From Hyaloperonospora brassicae (Eukaryota; Oomycota; Peronosporomycetes; Peronosporales; Peronosporaceae), in NCBI GenBank assembly GCA_947650285.1, contig CANTFL010001450.1, positions 1-64,000 on the forward strand: a DNA stretch of 64,000 nt. The letters are read 5' to 3'. The translations under genes were made by a program, and so were the position numbers. A model generated the notes under the pieces. It did not search any database and was not told the origin of the DNA. It saw nothing but the letters and a program-made list of their open reading frames with translations. How positions within the stretch are numbered: position 1 is the stretch's first letter; each line of letters starts with the position of its first letter. This document shows positions 35,897 through 53,500 of this stretch, piece by piece.

Positions 35897-36574
35897 ATGT
35901 GCAACCTCTTCCACCGACCCAACAAGAGCCACTCGCCTGGCAGCGACAAAGTCGAGATCAAAGAACGCCGCAGTAGCAGCATCTTTGCACGCCACGTGCG
36001 ATGCAGCACGGGCGACGAAGTCGTCGAGTTCATGCGGCCCCGGGACACAGTCGTCACGCGCGTGAGCGAAAGCTCGAGCGGTCCAATGGAAGACCGCCGT
36101 CGCCACCGTCGCCAACGACTCAGCGAAGAGGGTCTGCAAGCCTACGGACCCCCTAATGGCGTCGCGCCAGCGCTGCATCAGATCGCTGAGCGACCGGCGT
36201 CAGCGCTGTATCAGATCGCTGAGCGACCGGCGCCAGCGCTGTATCAGATCGCTGAGCGACCGATGCCACGCAAGACCCAATATGTCGAACGACCGATGCC
36301 ACGCAAGACCCAATATGTCGAACGACCAGTTCCACGCAAGGACTACTACGTCGACCGACCGTGTACTCTCCGCGAGTACCAATCGGCGGGGCGCGTGCAC
36401 CTCCGCGAGCGTCCGTGTGCGCAAGGCCGGATGCCTCCACGTGAGCACCAGTCGATGGGAGGACGCATGTACCCGCAAGAACATCCGTCGAGGGCGGGCC
36501 GCATGTACCCACAGGAGTACCAATGTGTTGGAGGCCGCCTGTACCCCCGCGAGCAGCGGAGACTAGTGTGCTAA
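35897..36574 (+). CDS. Basic, repeat-rich protein of unknown function
   Basis: The 225-residue protein starts at MCNLFHRPNKSH; this ATG is chosen because an initiator element ends 77 bp upstream. There is no signal peptide or membrane segment. The N-terminal 80 residues are unique and rich in Arg and Ser (VVEFMRPRDTVVTRV). Three repeat blocks follow: three copies of an 11-residue ALYQIAERP unit, three of an 11-residue PRKTQYVERP unit, then degenerate units of about 13 residues of GGRMYPQEH type up to the end. The repeats share the pattern of an aromatic residue followed by ERP/DRP. No family is recognised. Open frames on the opposite strand are by-products of the repeats. Confidence 0.7.
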   Translation: MCNLFHRPNKSHSPGSDKVEIKERRSSSIFARHVRCSTGDEVVEFMRPRDTVVTRVSESSSGPMEDRRRHRRQRLSEEGLQAYGPPNGVAPALHQIAERPASALYQIAERPAPALYQIAERPMPRKTQYVERPMPRKTQYVERPVPRKDYYVDRPCTLREYQSAGRVHLRERPCAQGRMPPREHQSMGGRMYPQEHPSRAGRMYPQEYQCVGGRLYPREQRRLVC

Positions 36575-41822
<5,248 letters not shown>

Positions 41823-41894
41823 GAATCACTATTCGACTCCGTCTCGAGGCTTCTTCCCCCACACACACACAGGCAATAGAGAACCCCAACTGAC

Positions 41895-43581
41895 ATGTTC
41901 GACAGGAGCCACAACAACAGTAACAATATCAATCGTAACGAGGCGTACGAGTCCGCTCGATCTGATGCCGTCGAGTCCGACGTGGCGTCTCTCCAGAACT
42001 GTAACAAGTCGCTGTACGTCTGTCTCGTCTTCCTCTCGCTCTTCCTCGTGGGCGGTGGCATTGCCCTCGGCGTGACGTCCAACGCGAGCGACAGCGCGAC
42101 TGCCACAGCCAAAACCGCAGCCGTACCGGTACGTCCGACACGTTTCGGCTTTTTTTCTCACTCACCTTGTTCACGTTTTGGGGTTTTAACTAAAACGTGC
42201 TTTGTTTACAACTGCTGTCAATGTCTGTAGCAAGAAGACCCTCAAGCGATAGTCAATATCAACAATAACAATAACGACTCGCCGGGGGGTTATAACTTTA
42301 TAGCTCCGGTACAAACCCATCAAGAGCCGATCGAGGGAGACACAAGCAGACAAACTGGTGCTCCGCAATTGTCTGCGAACGACATTGATGCGGTGTATCC
42401 GAATGTTCAATGGGACTCGTTCCAGGACTCGACTTCGGCCGTCAATGCAATTGCTGGCAACGTGTCTCCTCCGCTGAGCTCGTTGTTGTCGCCGGGTGGG
42501 AACAGTGCGTCATGCGTCACTCTCGTTTATGTACCTGTTTTTTGCGCTGCTAACGAGCTTTTTCTCCTACTTCTTTGTCCTGTTTTTCATGCTTTTGCAC
42601 TGTTCTTCTGCAGATTCGACTGCTACTGTTGCTGTTGCTCCAGGTTCTACCCCAGCTGTTGCTGCTGTGAAGCCACAGCCACTAGAAGCAGTTCAGTCTC
42701 CTTTGCAGTATTCGATAAAGGAGACGCTGAGCTACCGTGTCGTGGACTTTAACTGGACGGATGCGACCAAGTGGCAACATGCAAGTGGGGCAGCCGTGCC
42801 GAGCACGAACGATATGTTCACGAACAGCGGCATTCGACTCACGGGTGAGAACAGTAAGGAGCCTCTCCGTACGGTTGAAGGATGGAGTGGCGAGAAAGTC
42901 GTGTTCATTGAGTGGGAACGCACGAGCTCCAGCGACACGAACATCTGGATGTTAAACACCAAGTTGCAGTCGCAATTCGGTAAGGCGAATGGCTGGCCGT
43001 ACTGGGGCGAGCTAGACCTGTTCGAGATGTTTACGCAGGACGTTGTCGGTAGTCCTGGCAACGACTATAGTGGACATGGAAGTTTTTCTGACGTGTCGAG
43101 TTACGGTCAATCGACACTGCACATGGGACCTGCTACTGAGAATGGCAGTCCTTGCTTTTGCCCCACCCAACCTTCCAAGAGCTTGTGGTACGGCAACGCA
43201 GAACCCATGACGTCGGGCTGCACAGCCCAGTTCTCGAATGACGTGTCAAACTCAATTGCAGCAGTGTGGGGCTCTGACACTACGGGTCAGTACATTCAGT
43301 TCATCCAACAACCGACCATTACCGAAGGTGGCAAGCTCAATGGAGTCGATACGTACGATGTTGATATTGGTAGCCGTGGTGTCACGTCCAAGATTTACAA
43401 CAATGCCAAGCTCTTCTGGGGCATCGACGCTTCCGAGGCATGCGCCAAGACTGGTGGCCATGATGCGGCATCGGGTTTTCCTTTCTTCGAGAGCTTTCGT
43501 ATTGTTTTGGAAGAGCAGAAGAAGAATGACAAGAGTGCATCGTTTACCGTCACGAACGTCCAGATCTTCACCAAGATCTAG
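41895..43581 (+). CDS. GH16 family glucan hydrolase/transglycosylase, membrane-anchored
   Basis: Exons are 41895-42128, 42231-42504 and 42614-43581 (491 aa). Introns of 102 and 109 bp have GTACGT and GTGCGT donors with TGTAG and TGCAG acceptors, and the phases join correctly. The first 38 residues are polar, then residues 39-60 form one membrane segment (YVCLVFLSLFLVGGGIALGV), so a type II signal anchor is likely. A Ser/Thr/Pro/Asn-rich stem follows. The catalytic domain has the GH16 motif ExDxxE as GELDLFEM; the first Glu would be nucleophile and the last acid/base. The domain would face the lumen or cell wall and act on beta-1,3 or beta-1,3/1,6-glucan, the main oomycete wall polymer. The architecture recalls yeast Kre6/Skn1. 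Another in-frame donor at 42496 would shorten exon 2 by three codons. Confidence 0.88.
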
Positions 43582-46500
43582 TTCGTCATCTCGAGATCAA
43601 GGTTCAAATCTCTGCAGGCTGATTCACGTTCTTCTTGTCTTGTCAAGACAGCGACTTCTGATTGTAATTTGTCGATCGCCTGCATCACGACGTGAAGCCG
43701 TCAAGTCTAAATCAAGCGTCTCTCGGGTGTACGTAAGTCACTATCTGCGTCTCGCATATGCCCGACGAGTCAACTTTGACTCTGCTTTGTGTGTATCGGA
43801 GACTCACCACTGGAGTATGTGGATGAATTGACGATATATCCCGTACAACTCTGGTAGTGCTCGTTCAGTAATGCGGCCATTGACCTCGATACAACGCGTC
43901 TCACTGGAATGTCAGACCACTGGTTGTTGCCGCCATGCTCGCAGCGTGTAGCAAATCTACAGCTTATCGGCTACGTGCTCGTCATCGACTTTGTGTGTGT
44001 TTCGCCATCTGTGCAGTGATTGATTGTTGGCTCGGCAGCTATGCAGCATATCAAGTGCAACCAAAGACTTGTGGCAATGGAGAAGGATGTCGTACGCACA
44101 AAGTGTCTTCAAAGTGGTTGCCGGGTCTATACAATGCTGTATGATTAATTGACCTCGTCCGGGATTCTATCGCAAGCATGGACACAGCTTTACGCCTTTT
44201 CCTGCCTATGGCAACGTTCTTGCCGTAGCGAAACATCGCACTCCATCGCTGCTAAGTGCTCGTCAGTCTGTTGTGGTGCGTCAGGATTCGATCCTGTTAT
44301 ACGTCTTTGATTGCATACAGTCATTGCGCATCATGACAACAACACTAAGTCCACGCGAGTTCCAGCTCCCCATCACGACCGAGAGGATGCAGGTTGAGAA
44401 CCTACAGAGTCAATAACAAAGCCCATTTGGAGACGCTTGCTGACAGTGTTGCAGATCAACGAGGACGCCCACAAACCTTGAACTGCATTCAACGAGTCCA
44501 TTGATTCCAATTTGATGTCGTGCTAGAACCAGAATCACGAGCGAGTTGGTCGACGCAAGACATGCTGATCAACGGCAAAGCCACGACCTATCGACGCTCG
44601 CTTCGAAGCAGAAATCCGGCAGACCGAGATCGATGTGAACACAATAGTCAACCGGGTCACCGAGTGGCCGACCAAAGTCTTTGCGAAGTCGCCTCGTCGC
44701 TCGCATTTCATACTGACTTATCATCTTCACCGTACGACCGATGGCCAAGCTCGGCAAATGCCAATTCCTCGAGGTACGAGATGCAACAGACTTTTACGTT
44801 TCCACCTCTTAGCGAGCACTGCGGCACTAACTCGACGGCATCGACGCGTTTTTTCGGCAACGTCCGCTGCTATCATGACGGGTCTAAGTTGCAGGTTGCG
44901 AAGCGTAGGAAAGATCGGATGGAGATTCGCCATTTGATACAACTGCAGGTACCCGCGACCGATAGCATGTCAAGGCAATCCGTAAGATACGCCTCGTCCG
45001 TGTTTGGCAATTGTTTCGTAGCCAGGAGAGCTACTTGAGGATCGTTGCTCGTGGCTCTTACGACTGAGAATGTGACGCGACGTCGGAATGTGTCGGTAGT
45101 ATCATGCAGTTACGTCGACCGCGTGCCCCAAATACCATTCGTCCGAAAGCCGGGACGACCATCGCGCTTGCTCGCTGTCTTCTGCGTCAATCGTACAGCT
45201 ACGCATGAGGTCGTGTGTTTGGTAGACGCGATTGGTAAGTTGGTATGTTCACAGATGAGAGTCGCGTCTCATATGGACTCGAAGAAGGTGTTGTTACGAC
45301 GGCAGCCGCCCGATGTGGTCATTAGGGACAGGTTCGTCTCAGAAAGCCGCCACGCACGTCAAGCAGATCGACGACCAGTCGGGTGGGTCTCCTATGCATG
45401 CACTGTACAAGTCAAGACCTTGTGTTCACATACGAATGTGCATGCACGTGAAACTGTGTTGACAGTGCCACTCGTTCGAACCGCATGACGGAAAGATCGA
45501 GCAGCAGCACAGCTCTTGTGCTTACCACTTCGCTCTCGGACAGACGATTGCTCGATAGCTGCACAGCTGCGTTCTGCAGCAACTCTGCGTGTGTGATTAC
45601 GACAGCTTGAGCATTGGTCGAGTCTCAAAGGCCTATGAGTGAGTGCACTACACGTCTTTTGCCGATGCATCTTCTGTAAGAAGGCGGACATCAGTGCCGT
45701 CTTGCTGCCAAACACTGCGGCGTACGATACGATGGCCCAAAGCAACAGCGATAGCTGGGCAATTGGCACACGTCGTGCTGCTCAAAGATCGGGTAATTGG
45801 TCGTCTACAGAGCTGTCTGACGTCGACCATGCCTTCGATCTCATAACGATGTCGAGGATGGCATTGAGCTTGAATCTGAAGAGACAAACCACGACACTTG
45901 AGTGTTGATGTCAAACGTCGGCACATCATCAAGCGATAGGAGACTAGAGGCGCAACTTTCGCTGCATCACGCACGGACCACATGTGTGAAAGAAGCACTA
46001 CAAAACTGAGATTGTGCTGGATGGTACGATCGTTTGCTGCTACTGGTTCTTTGCCATCGAGCTGTTGTAGAGAACTGCCACATGCAAATCCATCTATTGG
46101 TTTGCCATCCGCCACTTGTTCGGTGCCCGACGGACCGGTGGATTCGAAGAGGCGACATGTGCATCGACGCGATGCGTGACGATATCGGATTGAAAGTTTA
46201 GCACGCGCTATCTCTTGCTCTTTGATCGCCCCGTGATGCACTCAATGACTTATGTGCTTCCATGCTGCTGATGTCCGTGTGTCCGTCGCAGCGTCTAAAT
46301 GACCAGATGCACTCGATCGTAGACTCAGCGCTGACCGACTGATACAGCGTGGTGCGATGATCCAGTTAGTGCTGTGTTGCTCAACTGGTGGGACCTTTGT
46401 CCAAGACAGTCAATGGCATGCGCCTACAGAAGAAGTCTTGTGTCGGACACCCGCTGTTTCCCACGCATCGTTCGTGCTCCATTCGATGTCGAAACATGGA

Positions 46501-47159
46501 TCAACTTCCCGCTAAAGCGAGCAAGCTCAATGGCCATGTACATTCGTGCCAAAGCTGAGCGTAGTCGGATCGCTTTGGATTTCTCTTCGCCCGATCGACT
46601 CGGAATCGACGACTTGACCACAGCCGCTTGCCGCTTGCCAAGCTTTAGCACGGCTCGAGACATTCAATAGGGCACTGGAGAACGTATGTCTGCACGATAT
46701 CTTGTTAGCTGAGCCTCGACTTTCATAACTCCTCACTGACCTCGAAGTTTGCAACATGGTTAGTATGGGATACAAGTGGAGAGCAGTTTGAGCATTCAGT
46801 CGATCGTATGAATAGGAGGCGAGCGGAGAGCGTCAGTCCGCTTCGAGAGCGTAGGCACATCGTCATAGTGCGTGCGCGTTGGCGTGAAAGTCGATCCGAT
46901 TTGTGTCTAGTTACAGCAACAACAGACCATAGACCGGCAAGACTGAGCACGCGAAAACTCGTAAGTGGCCGTGCGTCAACTGCCCGCCAGCTCAATGACG
47001 TAGCAACTTACCAGCTGCCTCGCGGCTATCTCAAGTCTCGACATGCAATGTGTGTATGTGTGGCAAATCGGCCCTTTGCTTTCAGCACAAAGGCCTGCTT
47101 CCAGATTTGCGACCTAGTACGCAGACCCAAATACTGGCACGTGGAAGTGTGCCAACACT
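43582..47159. other. 3.6 kb without a firm gene
   Basis: Several medium frames exist on both strands (for example 44520-45038 + and 45648-46241 -), but none has a known motif, repeat pattern or credible splice context. Protein-like pieces such as PFDVETWINFPLKRASSMAM (46470-46530 +) could be a decayed gene. I do not assign one. Confidence 0.4.
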
Positions 47160-50100
47160 AATGCGACCTGCCGACGGCAGAGAGATGCACAGCGCTGCAT
47201 TACCTCTTACGGGGATGCACAGCACGCCTGGGGGCGGTCCTCCCTTACCCGATATCCCCGAGGAGCGAGGGATGGGAGACGGGGGAGGTGACCGTCCGCC
47301 TATGCGTCCCGGAGTTGTTGGGGAAGGGCATGGTACGTGCGATCCGGATGTCGTACTTGAGACGATGGGTCGGCGACACTTGCGCGCTGATGCAGTCAGT
47401 GGGGTCGGCGACGTTCGCCGACCAAATTTTGAGTCCGTCGCCAACCGAACTCGGACGAAAATCGCCGACCGAACTCGGGCGAAAATCGGCGACCTGACCA
47501 TGCCGACTTTCTTCAAGCCGGTCCGGTCGATGTTGCCCGCCCAATCTCCGCCGCTGGTGTTGCAGGGACCGGTGCTCCCAGGATCGCAGGGTGGTCCTGC
47601 TTCGCGCGGCCACCAGGGCGTGGGTCGCGAAGCCGGACGATGATCTGCGTCCAATGATTCCGCTTGAGGAGGAGGCTCTTGCGGCATGGATGCTGGGGGG
47701 CATCATTTTGCCTTCTTCGTCTGCATTTCTATCATGCACGCACCCGCGGGCTACAAGGGTAGTGATGCTTGAATTTTTCGAAGCGTACCTCGAAGGCAAG
47801 GTTATTGCGACTGTTCCTCCTTATGTGCGTATGCCTCAATACATCGCGGACAGATCCCAGTGGCCGAGTGGTAGACCACTAAAGCTGGGACCGGGAGGTA
47901 CCTGGATCGATATCCTGGAGGGGGGTTTGATTACAGGGCGCGGAGATAGGCTAATAAAGTATGACGAGCAACCACCCAATGGGTGGACGCCCTGCCAACC
48001 CGCACCGAAGGGTGTGTGATAGTTGGCTGGGCTGGAGGCCCTACTAGCCGAAAAGCCCCATAGTGTAATGAGGGGTGTGGGCCCCTGGCGAGTTCAAACT
48101 GAGCCGCGGTACTCGCAGATCACCCCCGGGAGGTCTGAGGGATCACACGGCATAAATCTCAATACATCGCGGAGAAGACGTTGCTTCTACAACTCTTGGA
48201 AAGACGCGAAGGGGAGACGGAGCCCGACGGCATGAGTCGGGAACTGGTCAAGGATTCCAAGCGGACTAGTTACGACGCCGACACGAGGCGCCTGACTTTC
48301 ATTATGCCGGATCAAGCAGCTGCTGCGAGCTGGCATGCCAAGAAAATTCTGTTTCGCGGTAAGCGCCTTCAGATGTTGTGTCCAGCTATACTGGAGCGCG
48401 ACGACATTACTACTCCATTGCTACCTGCTACTTTACTTAGGAGACACCACTTGCACTATCAAGTCCAGGTCCTAGTCAATGGAGTGGCGGTCAGCTTGGT
48501 TCAAGCTATTCTAAATCCAGTGTTTCCTGTGCGGTGAAATCTGTGGCGACTTTCGACGCGGTGTCATGTCCCAAACAACCCAAGCTGGTTACGCACATCG
48601 CAACCTCCAACACGGAGATCTTCCTTCACCATTTTTGGCACTTCCAACGCGTTCCCTGTTTCACCTGCTACTCGCCTTATCACTTGAGTTCCAAGTGCGG
48701 CGGACGCAAAGGCGCATTTCGCGTTCAGCATCACCGCGAGTTTACCGGTGTGCCATTTTTTTTGCTATTGCTCTACCTCACGTCAGTGGGTTGACTTTTA
48801 GCCACTTGGACGTTGCCGGTCGCATGCAGCATGTATCGGGACTGGCGGAACCTTTGGTGGCGACCACGGCGAGGTTGGAAGCTGATGGCGACAAGGCTCC
48901 CCTGTTGAGTAAGGTGTCGCAGGCACCTCCTCGTGCTGCTCACTCGGGCGATACCACCGCATCTCCGGTATAGGTAGACCAGGCCCCTCGTGGAGGCGCT
49001 ACTCGCGTCAATGGTATGTCGACGACCGAGTGGTTTGACCCTGGCGCGAACAAGAAAAAGCGGGATGTGCGTCCCCCGGTGGAGCCGTCCAGCCCAGCGG
49101 CGGGACCTCTAGTGACACCAACCACGCATTCGCAGTCCACCACGATTGAAGATTCACGAAAGTCGCCTCTCCCGAAGTCGACGAATACTTCACAAAAAAA
49201 TTCTGCGACCACGGTCTCAGCAAACAATACCCCACCTAAGCTGGCTAAGGCCACGGGTCGTCCCAAGGACGTTACGAAAATTGTTCAGTATGCGCCAACG
49301 CCTTCTTCTCCCATCAAGGCGATTAATCAGCGCACGCGGGCGATTCGAGAACTGGAACAATTACTGCGTGGAGATCATGCGGTTGCTGCCGCAGTTCCAA
49401 CTCCTACCCCGGGGGACGGCTCGTCTCTTCTTCCGAAGGCATTGTAGAAGACAGCGCTTGAGTCGGCTCGATTACAAGTAGCGGCCGCACGGAAAGAGGT
49501 CGAGTAAATTACTTGCGCAGCCTCAGAGAAGCAGCGCGAGGCTGACACCAAAAAGTCCTGCTCATTCGAGGCCCATGCTCAGGCACTCGAAGCAGTTATT
49601 TTTTCTGACACCCAGGATAATGAGGACCCTGCCTCACTGGACGACGAAGGTGGAGAATTGCGGTAATGGTAGTACGAATAACGTGCCGCGGGCGCGGCGG
49701 CGAGCCGAGCAAACATGGATGCAAAGACCGCAGCGAAAACACTTAAAACTCTGACCCGCCGGTTGGCAAAGATTACACCGAACAAGAAGCTCGTGAACGA
49801 AGTCAAGGATTTTGCGAGAGATTACACCACCCCACGAGTTGCCTGTTGCAATGGCGGAAAGATGCAGAGAGAGGAGTCGGTCCATGATCCAGCGTTTGCT
49901 GGCCTCTTACATTCGCCGCAAACGGGATATCACAGGTGGGCCTTCAGAACCACCACCTCGCACGGTGCCGTTCGCGGCGCATCCTCATTCACCGAGACCG
50001 TCGGACCTTTCACCGACGCTCCCCAAGGAGTCGGACGGGCAACAGTCACAGGATCTCGATGTTTCGATGGCGGAGAGCAGGGCTGCGTTTGGTGCCATCA

Positions 50101-50534
50101 TGTGCCTACATGATCTGGATGAAGGGGCTAGGACTCCGCCTCCCTGTGCCGCTCGTGTACCTATTCCAACGGAAATAGCCAATGTGATCGAGGAAGGGCC
50201 CAAGGCCTCGTCTGGAGTACTCTACGACCCTGAAACGGGTGCTTCTGACTCGCCGACACGTCCGGTCGCTGGCATGGGCGATCTATGTTCAGTGGTAGCG
50301 GTCCGGTCCCCGATGGCACACGTTCGCGCTGCCTATACTCACGACCAGACTTTACGTGCAACCGGAGTGCGCAAAGTTCCAGACACTGCATCGACTGCGG
50401 TGGCGGCCGCCGATGATCCGGAGAGTATGAAAAAACGTTTAGCGAACACGGCTGGGATTCGCAAATGGGTCATCCGTCACAAAGCTGTTGAAAAACTTCC
50501 GGCTACCATGCCAGTTGGACCAAAGAGAAAGTGA
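47160..50534 (+). pseudogene. LINE ORF1 remnants
   Basis: Pieces of one protein lie in changing frames. First is a Gly/Pro-rich start (47215-47640, GGGPPLPDIPEERGMGDGGG) with a short internal tandem repeat NRTRTKIADRTRAKI. Then comes a domain read at 47650-48019 (IPLEEEALAAWMLGGIILPS, FFEAYLEGKVIATVPPYV) and a segment at 48230-48535 (YDADTRRLTFIMPDQAAAAS) typical of RNA-binding ORF1 cores. A zinc knuckle CFTCYSPYHLSSKC (CX2CX4HX4C) follows at about 48655. A basic tail at 49812-50534 ends PVGPKRK. Such proteins coat LINE RNA. Confidence 0.7.
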
Positions 50535-53500
50535 CGTGGGTAACCACGTGTGACTTGGGATTGGCGAGACTCGTCTCTGGTCTACCGTATCCAATTGATT
50601 ATATCACCTCGATGCCGGGTGACACCCTGCGTTCCTTTGGACATACCATGAATAGTGAATATCAACTGGCTGTGATACGGCTTCATAACACACACGCCGA
50701 TGCAAAACGCCGCGATCTGTGCACGGGTTGGGCCGCCAAGGAGGATGGGCAAACCAGTCAAATTTGATGGAGAACAACGGACAATATCCAACAATGGCGA
50801 CGATTTAGCAAACTACAGCCTGATATGCTGTGTGAGACTGTCGTCGAACCGCTTGGTGACTTGGATCATTGGGGAGTCCTCAATGTGATGTGCGTTTTGC
50901 TACCAAAGCTTGTACCCATTGAGATTGAGTCGGACGTGGTAATGCCACAAACGAAGGCTGTGCTATACCACCTCTCCATAGAGGTGCGCGCGGCGGTCAT
51001 CGGCATTCTATGCAAACCTGCAAACTGGCAACCGGCGCTTGACCTTATCGCTCGCGATGGTTAGCTGCTGGAACCGCGATGCTGAGGGCGTCTCGGATGA
51101 GCTAGGGTGTGCGCCGCCTCGGTGCACGCCCCAACGTCGTTGTGGAGTTCTGTTGAACGAGTCCCGTCATCCGCGCAACAACAGCGTCGATACCCATTCG
51201 CATAATGTTGCGGGATTTTCCAAGCATCCGGAACACTTCTAATCTTGGTTCAGTCACTTCCGGCAGAGCAAATCTAGGGGTACCATCCATTTGGTTCTTC
51301 TACAGGAAACGAGCGTCAATATTGGTGAGTCCGTGACTATGGAAAAGTTTTACAACTCCTCCTGGGGCTATGTACACAAGCGCGGACGCTCGTTGTGGAC
51401 AGAGTCAGAGAACTCTAGAGGGGGAGTGGCGATGTTATTGAACCCCTACTCATCGGTCACGGAAATGGTCCCGTGGTCTGAGGCGCATTGGACGCCGCAC
51501 TGGATGGATGTTCAGCTCACGCTCTTGGGAGAAACAGTTCTTGTTGCCAACGTGTATTTACCAAGTGTCAAGACTGAGCGGGAGGCGTTGTTCGAGAGCC
51601 TACTACTTCTTCTACCAGCATATGACGGACCCATGTTTGTTGGTGGGGGCTTCAACTGTACTTTAGAGCCACGACTGGACCGTTCTTATATATCGCCTCC
51701 CGGACGACACGATTCCTTGGCGTTGCGGCGACTTCTCGGTCGAGCGCAGCTCAGCGATGTTCTTGATGGTGACATGGAAATCGCCGAAGAAGCGAGAGAT
51801 GTACCGGCATTTCACGCGGCGGCTCACACTTATTTCTACACTCTGCCGGGCGGTGGTTCGGCGAGTTCGTGACTCGATAGGTGGTGTGTGAGCTCGAGGC
51901 ATGCTGATTCGATTCGAGACGTTGCTATGTCGGTACCAAGTCCTGCTGACGACCACAATGACATCAGCATCAGGATGGGCGTGCCCCGTCATGTGGTCCG
52001 TGTCCGAAAGCCGAGGCGCGTGTATCCTGTTCCAGGTTGTGCACATGCGGCCGCGCACAAAGCCATTATTGCGGCCATTACTCTAGCCCAGATTCGAGCT
52101 GACGCGATTATTTCTATTCCGACGTCAGACTATACAACAGCCCGGAGCTTGGCCGACTGGTGGGACGACGGGAAGATAAGACTTCGTAAAGATCTTTTGT
52201 CGACTACCAATATCGCGCGTCAAGGCCTGAAAAAAAGCTATCGACAGCGAATGCATCGTCTCTATGTCCGACTGAATACTGCTCTCCTGGTGGTGCGTAC
52301 CCCTAATACATCACGTTCGGGCGATCATGAAGGATGCGACCTGCCTAGAACCCACGATACTCCGGTGGAACTTAGGCGTAAAGTTGCAGAGTGTCGCCGC
52401 TTATGGCAATGGACCAAGAAAGAGCTCCTTCTAGTAAAGCACACGTACACCCTGGAGATACTTCCCGCCATTTCTACTCCCGGGTTTAGACTAAGTTTCA
52501 GGACAACACCATCGTGTATCTGGGAGGAAAAGCGTCATCCGGGCCGAATCGGTCCCAGGACTTGGCTGACGAAATGGCCGACGGCTGGGCGCGTATTATG
52601 ACTCATTCTTTTGCCTTTCCCGACAATACCGCCGCGTTCCTTTCCCGGGCTACCCCTCCAGACCGGGTTGATGACTCTACTGTGAAATCGGACATTTTCC
52701 CCGGTGATGCGAGTGCGGCTCTGAAGAGACTTAAACGTGGTAAAGCCGCTGGACCGGATGAAATTAACAACACATTTTACCGCGATTACGCGGACAAGCT
52801 CGGTCCCATTCTCAAGACATTTTACACCAGATGGCTTACATGCAGCGTGTTCCCGGCGTCGTTTGGTGAAGCAAATATTCAGTGCTTGAAGGAATCTCCA
52901 GCCTCTGCCTTGCCGCTTGATCATCGCCCGATCGCTCTCCTAAACAGTGACCACAAGTTATTTACCAAGATTCTTTCGTTTCGGGCGCGGACATTGCTGT
53001 CGCAACTCGTCCTGCCGGCTCAAGTTGGTTTTGTTCCGAAACGATCGATCCATACGGCTCTTGACATTTTCGCGGCGGTAATCAAAGCTTCAAACTTGGA
53101 CAGCGATCTACACGGAGCAATTGTCCTGCTTCTAGATTTTGCAAAAGCGTACGACACATTGCAACGTCCATATTAATTTCGGCGCTGACGTGGCTTGGGT
53201 TGTCACCCCACTTCGTATCCGTCGTGGCAGCATTACACCGCGACACCACGTGGTTTTTTTCTCGTCAATGGATATCGCTTGAGTCGACGTGACGTTACTT
53301 GTGGAATCCGGCAAGGGTGTCCCCTTGCGCCACTTCTCTTTTTTCTCGCCCTCGATAATGTCTATCGGGTGCTTCAAGCGCGGGAGGACATTCGAGGTGT
53401 ATCTATCACATCTGGCGGGCGGACAAATGAGCTCAAGGTCTCGGGATATGCCGATGATACTGCGGTATACCCTCGAGATCGGTCTGAAATTTTGCCTGTT

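Noticed and set aside
36153..36523. Minus-strand frames opposite the repeat-rich protein
   Set aside because: They exist because the DNA repeats have a length divisible by three and keep several frames open. The initiator and the N-terminal unique part support the plus strand only.
45648..46241. 197-codon minus-strand frame
   Set aside because: No motif, no initiator, composition not clearly protein-like; probably chance in GC-richer DNA.
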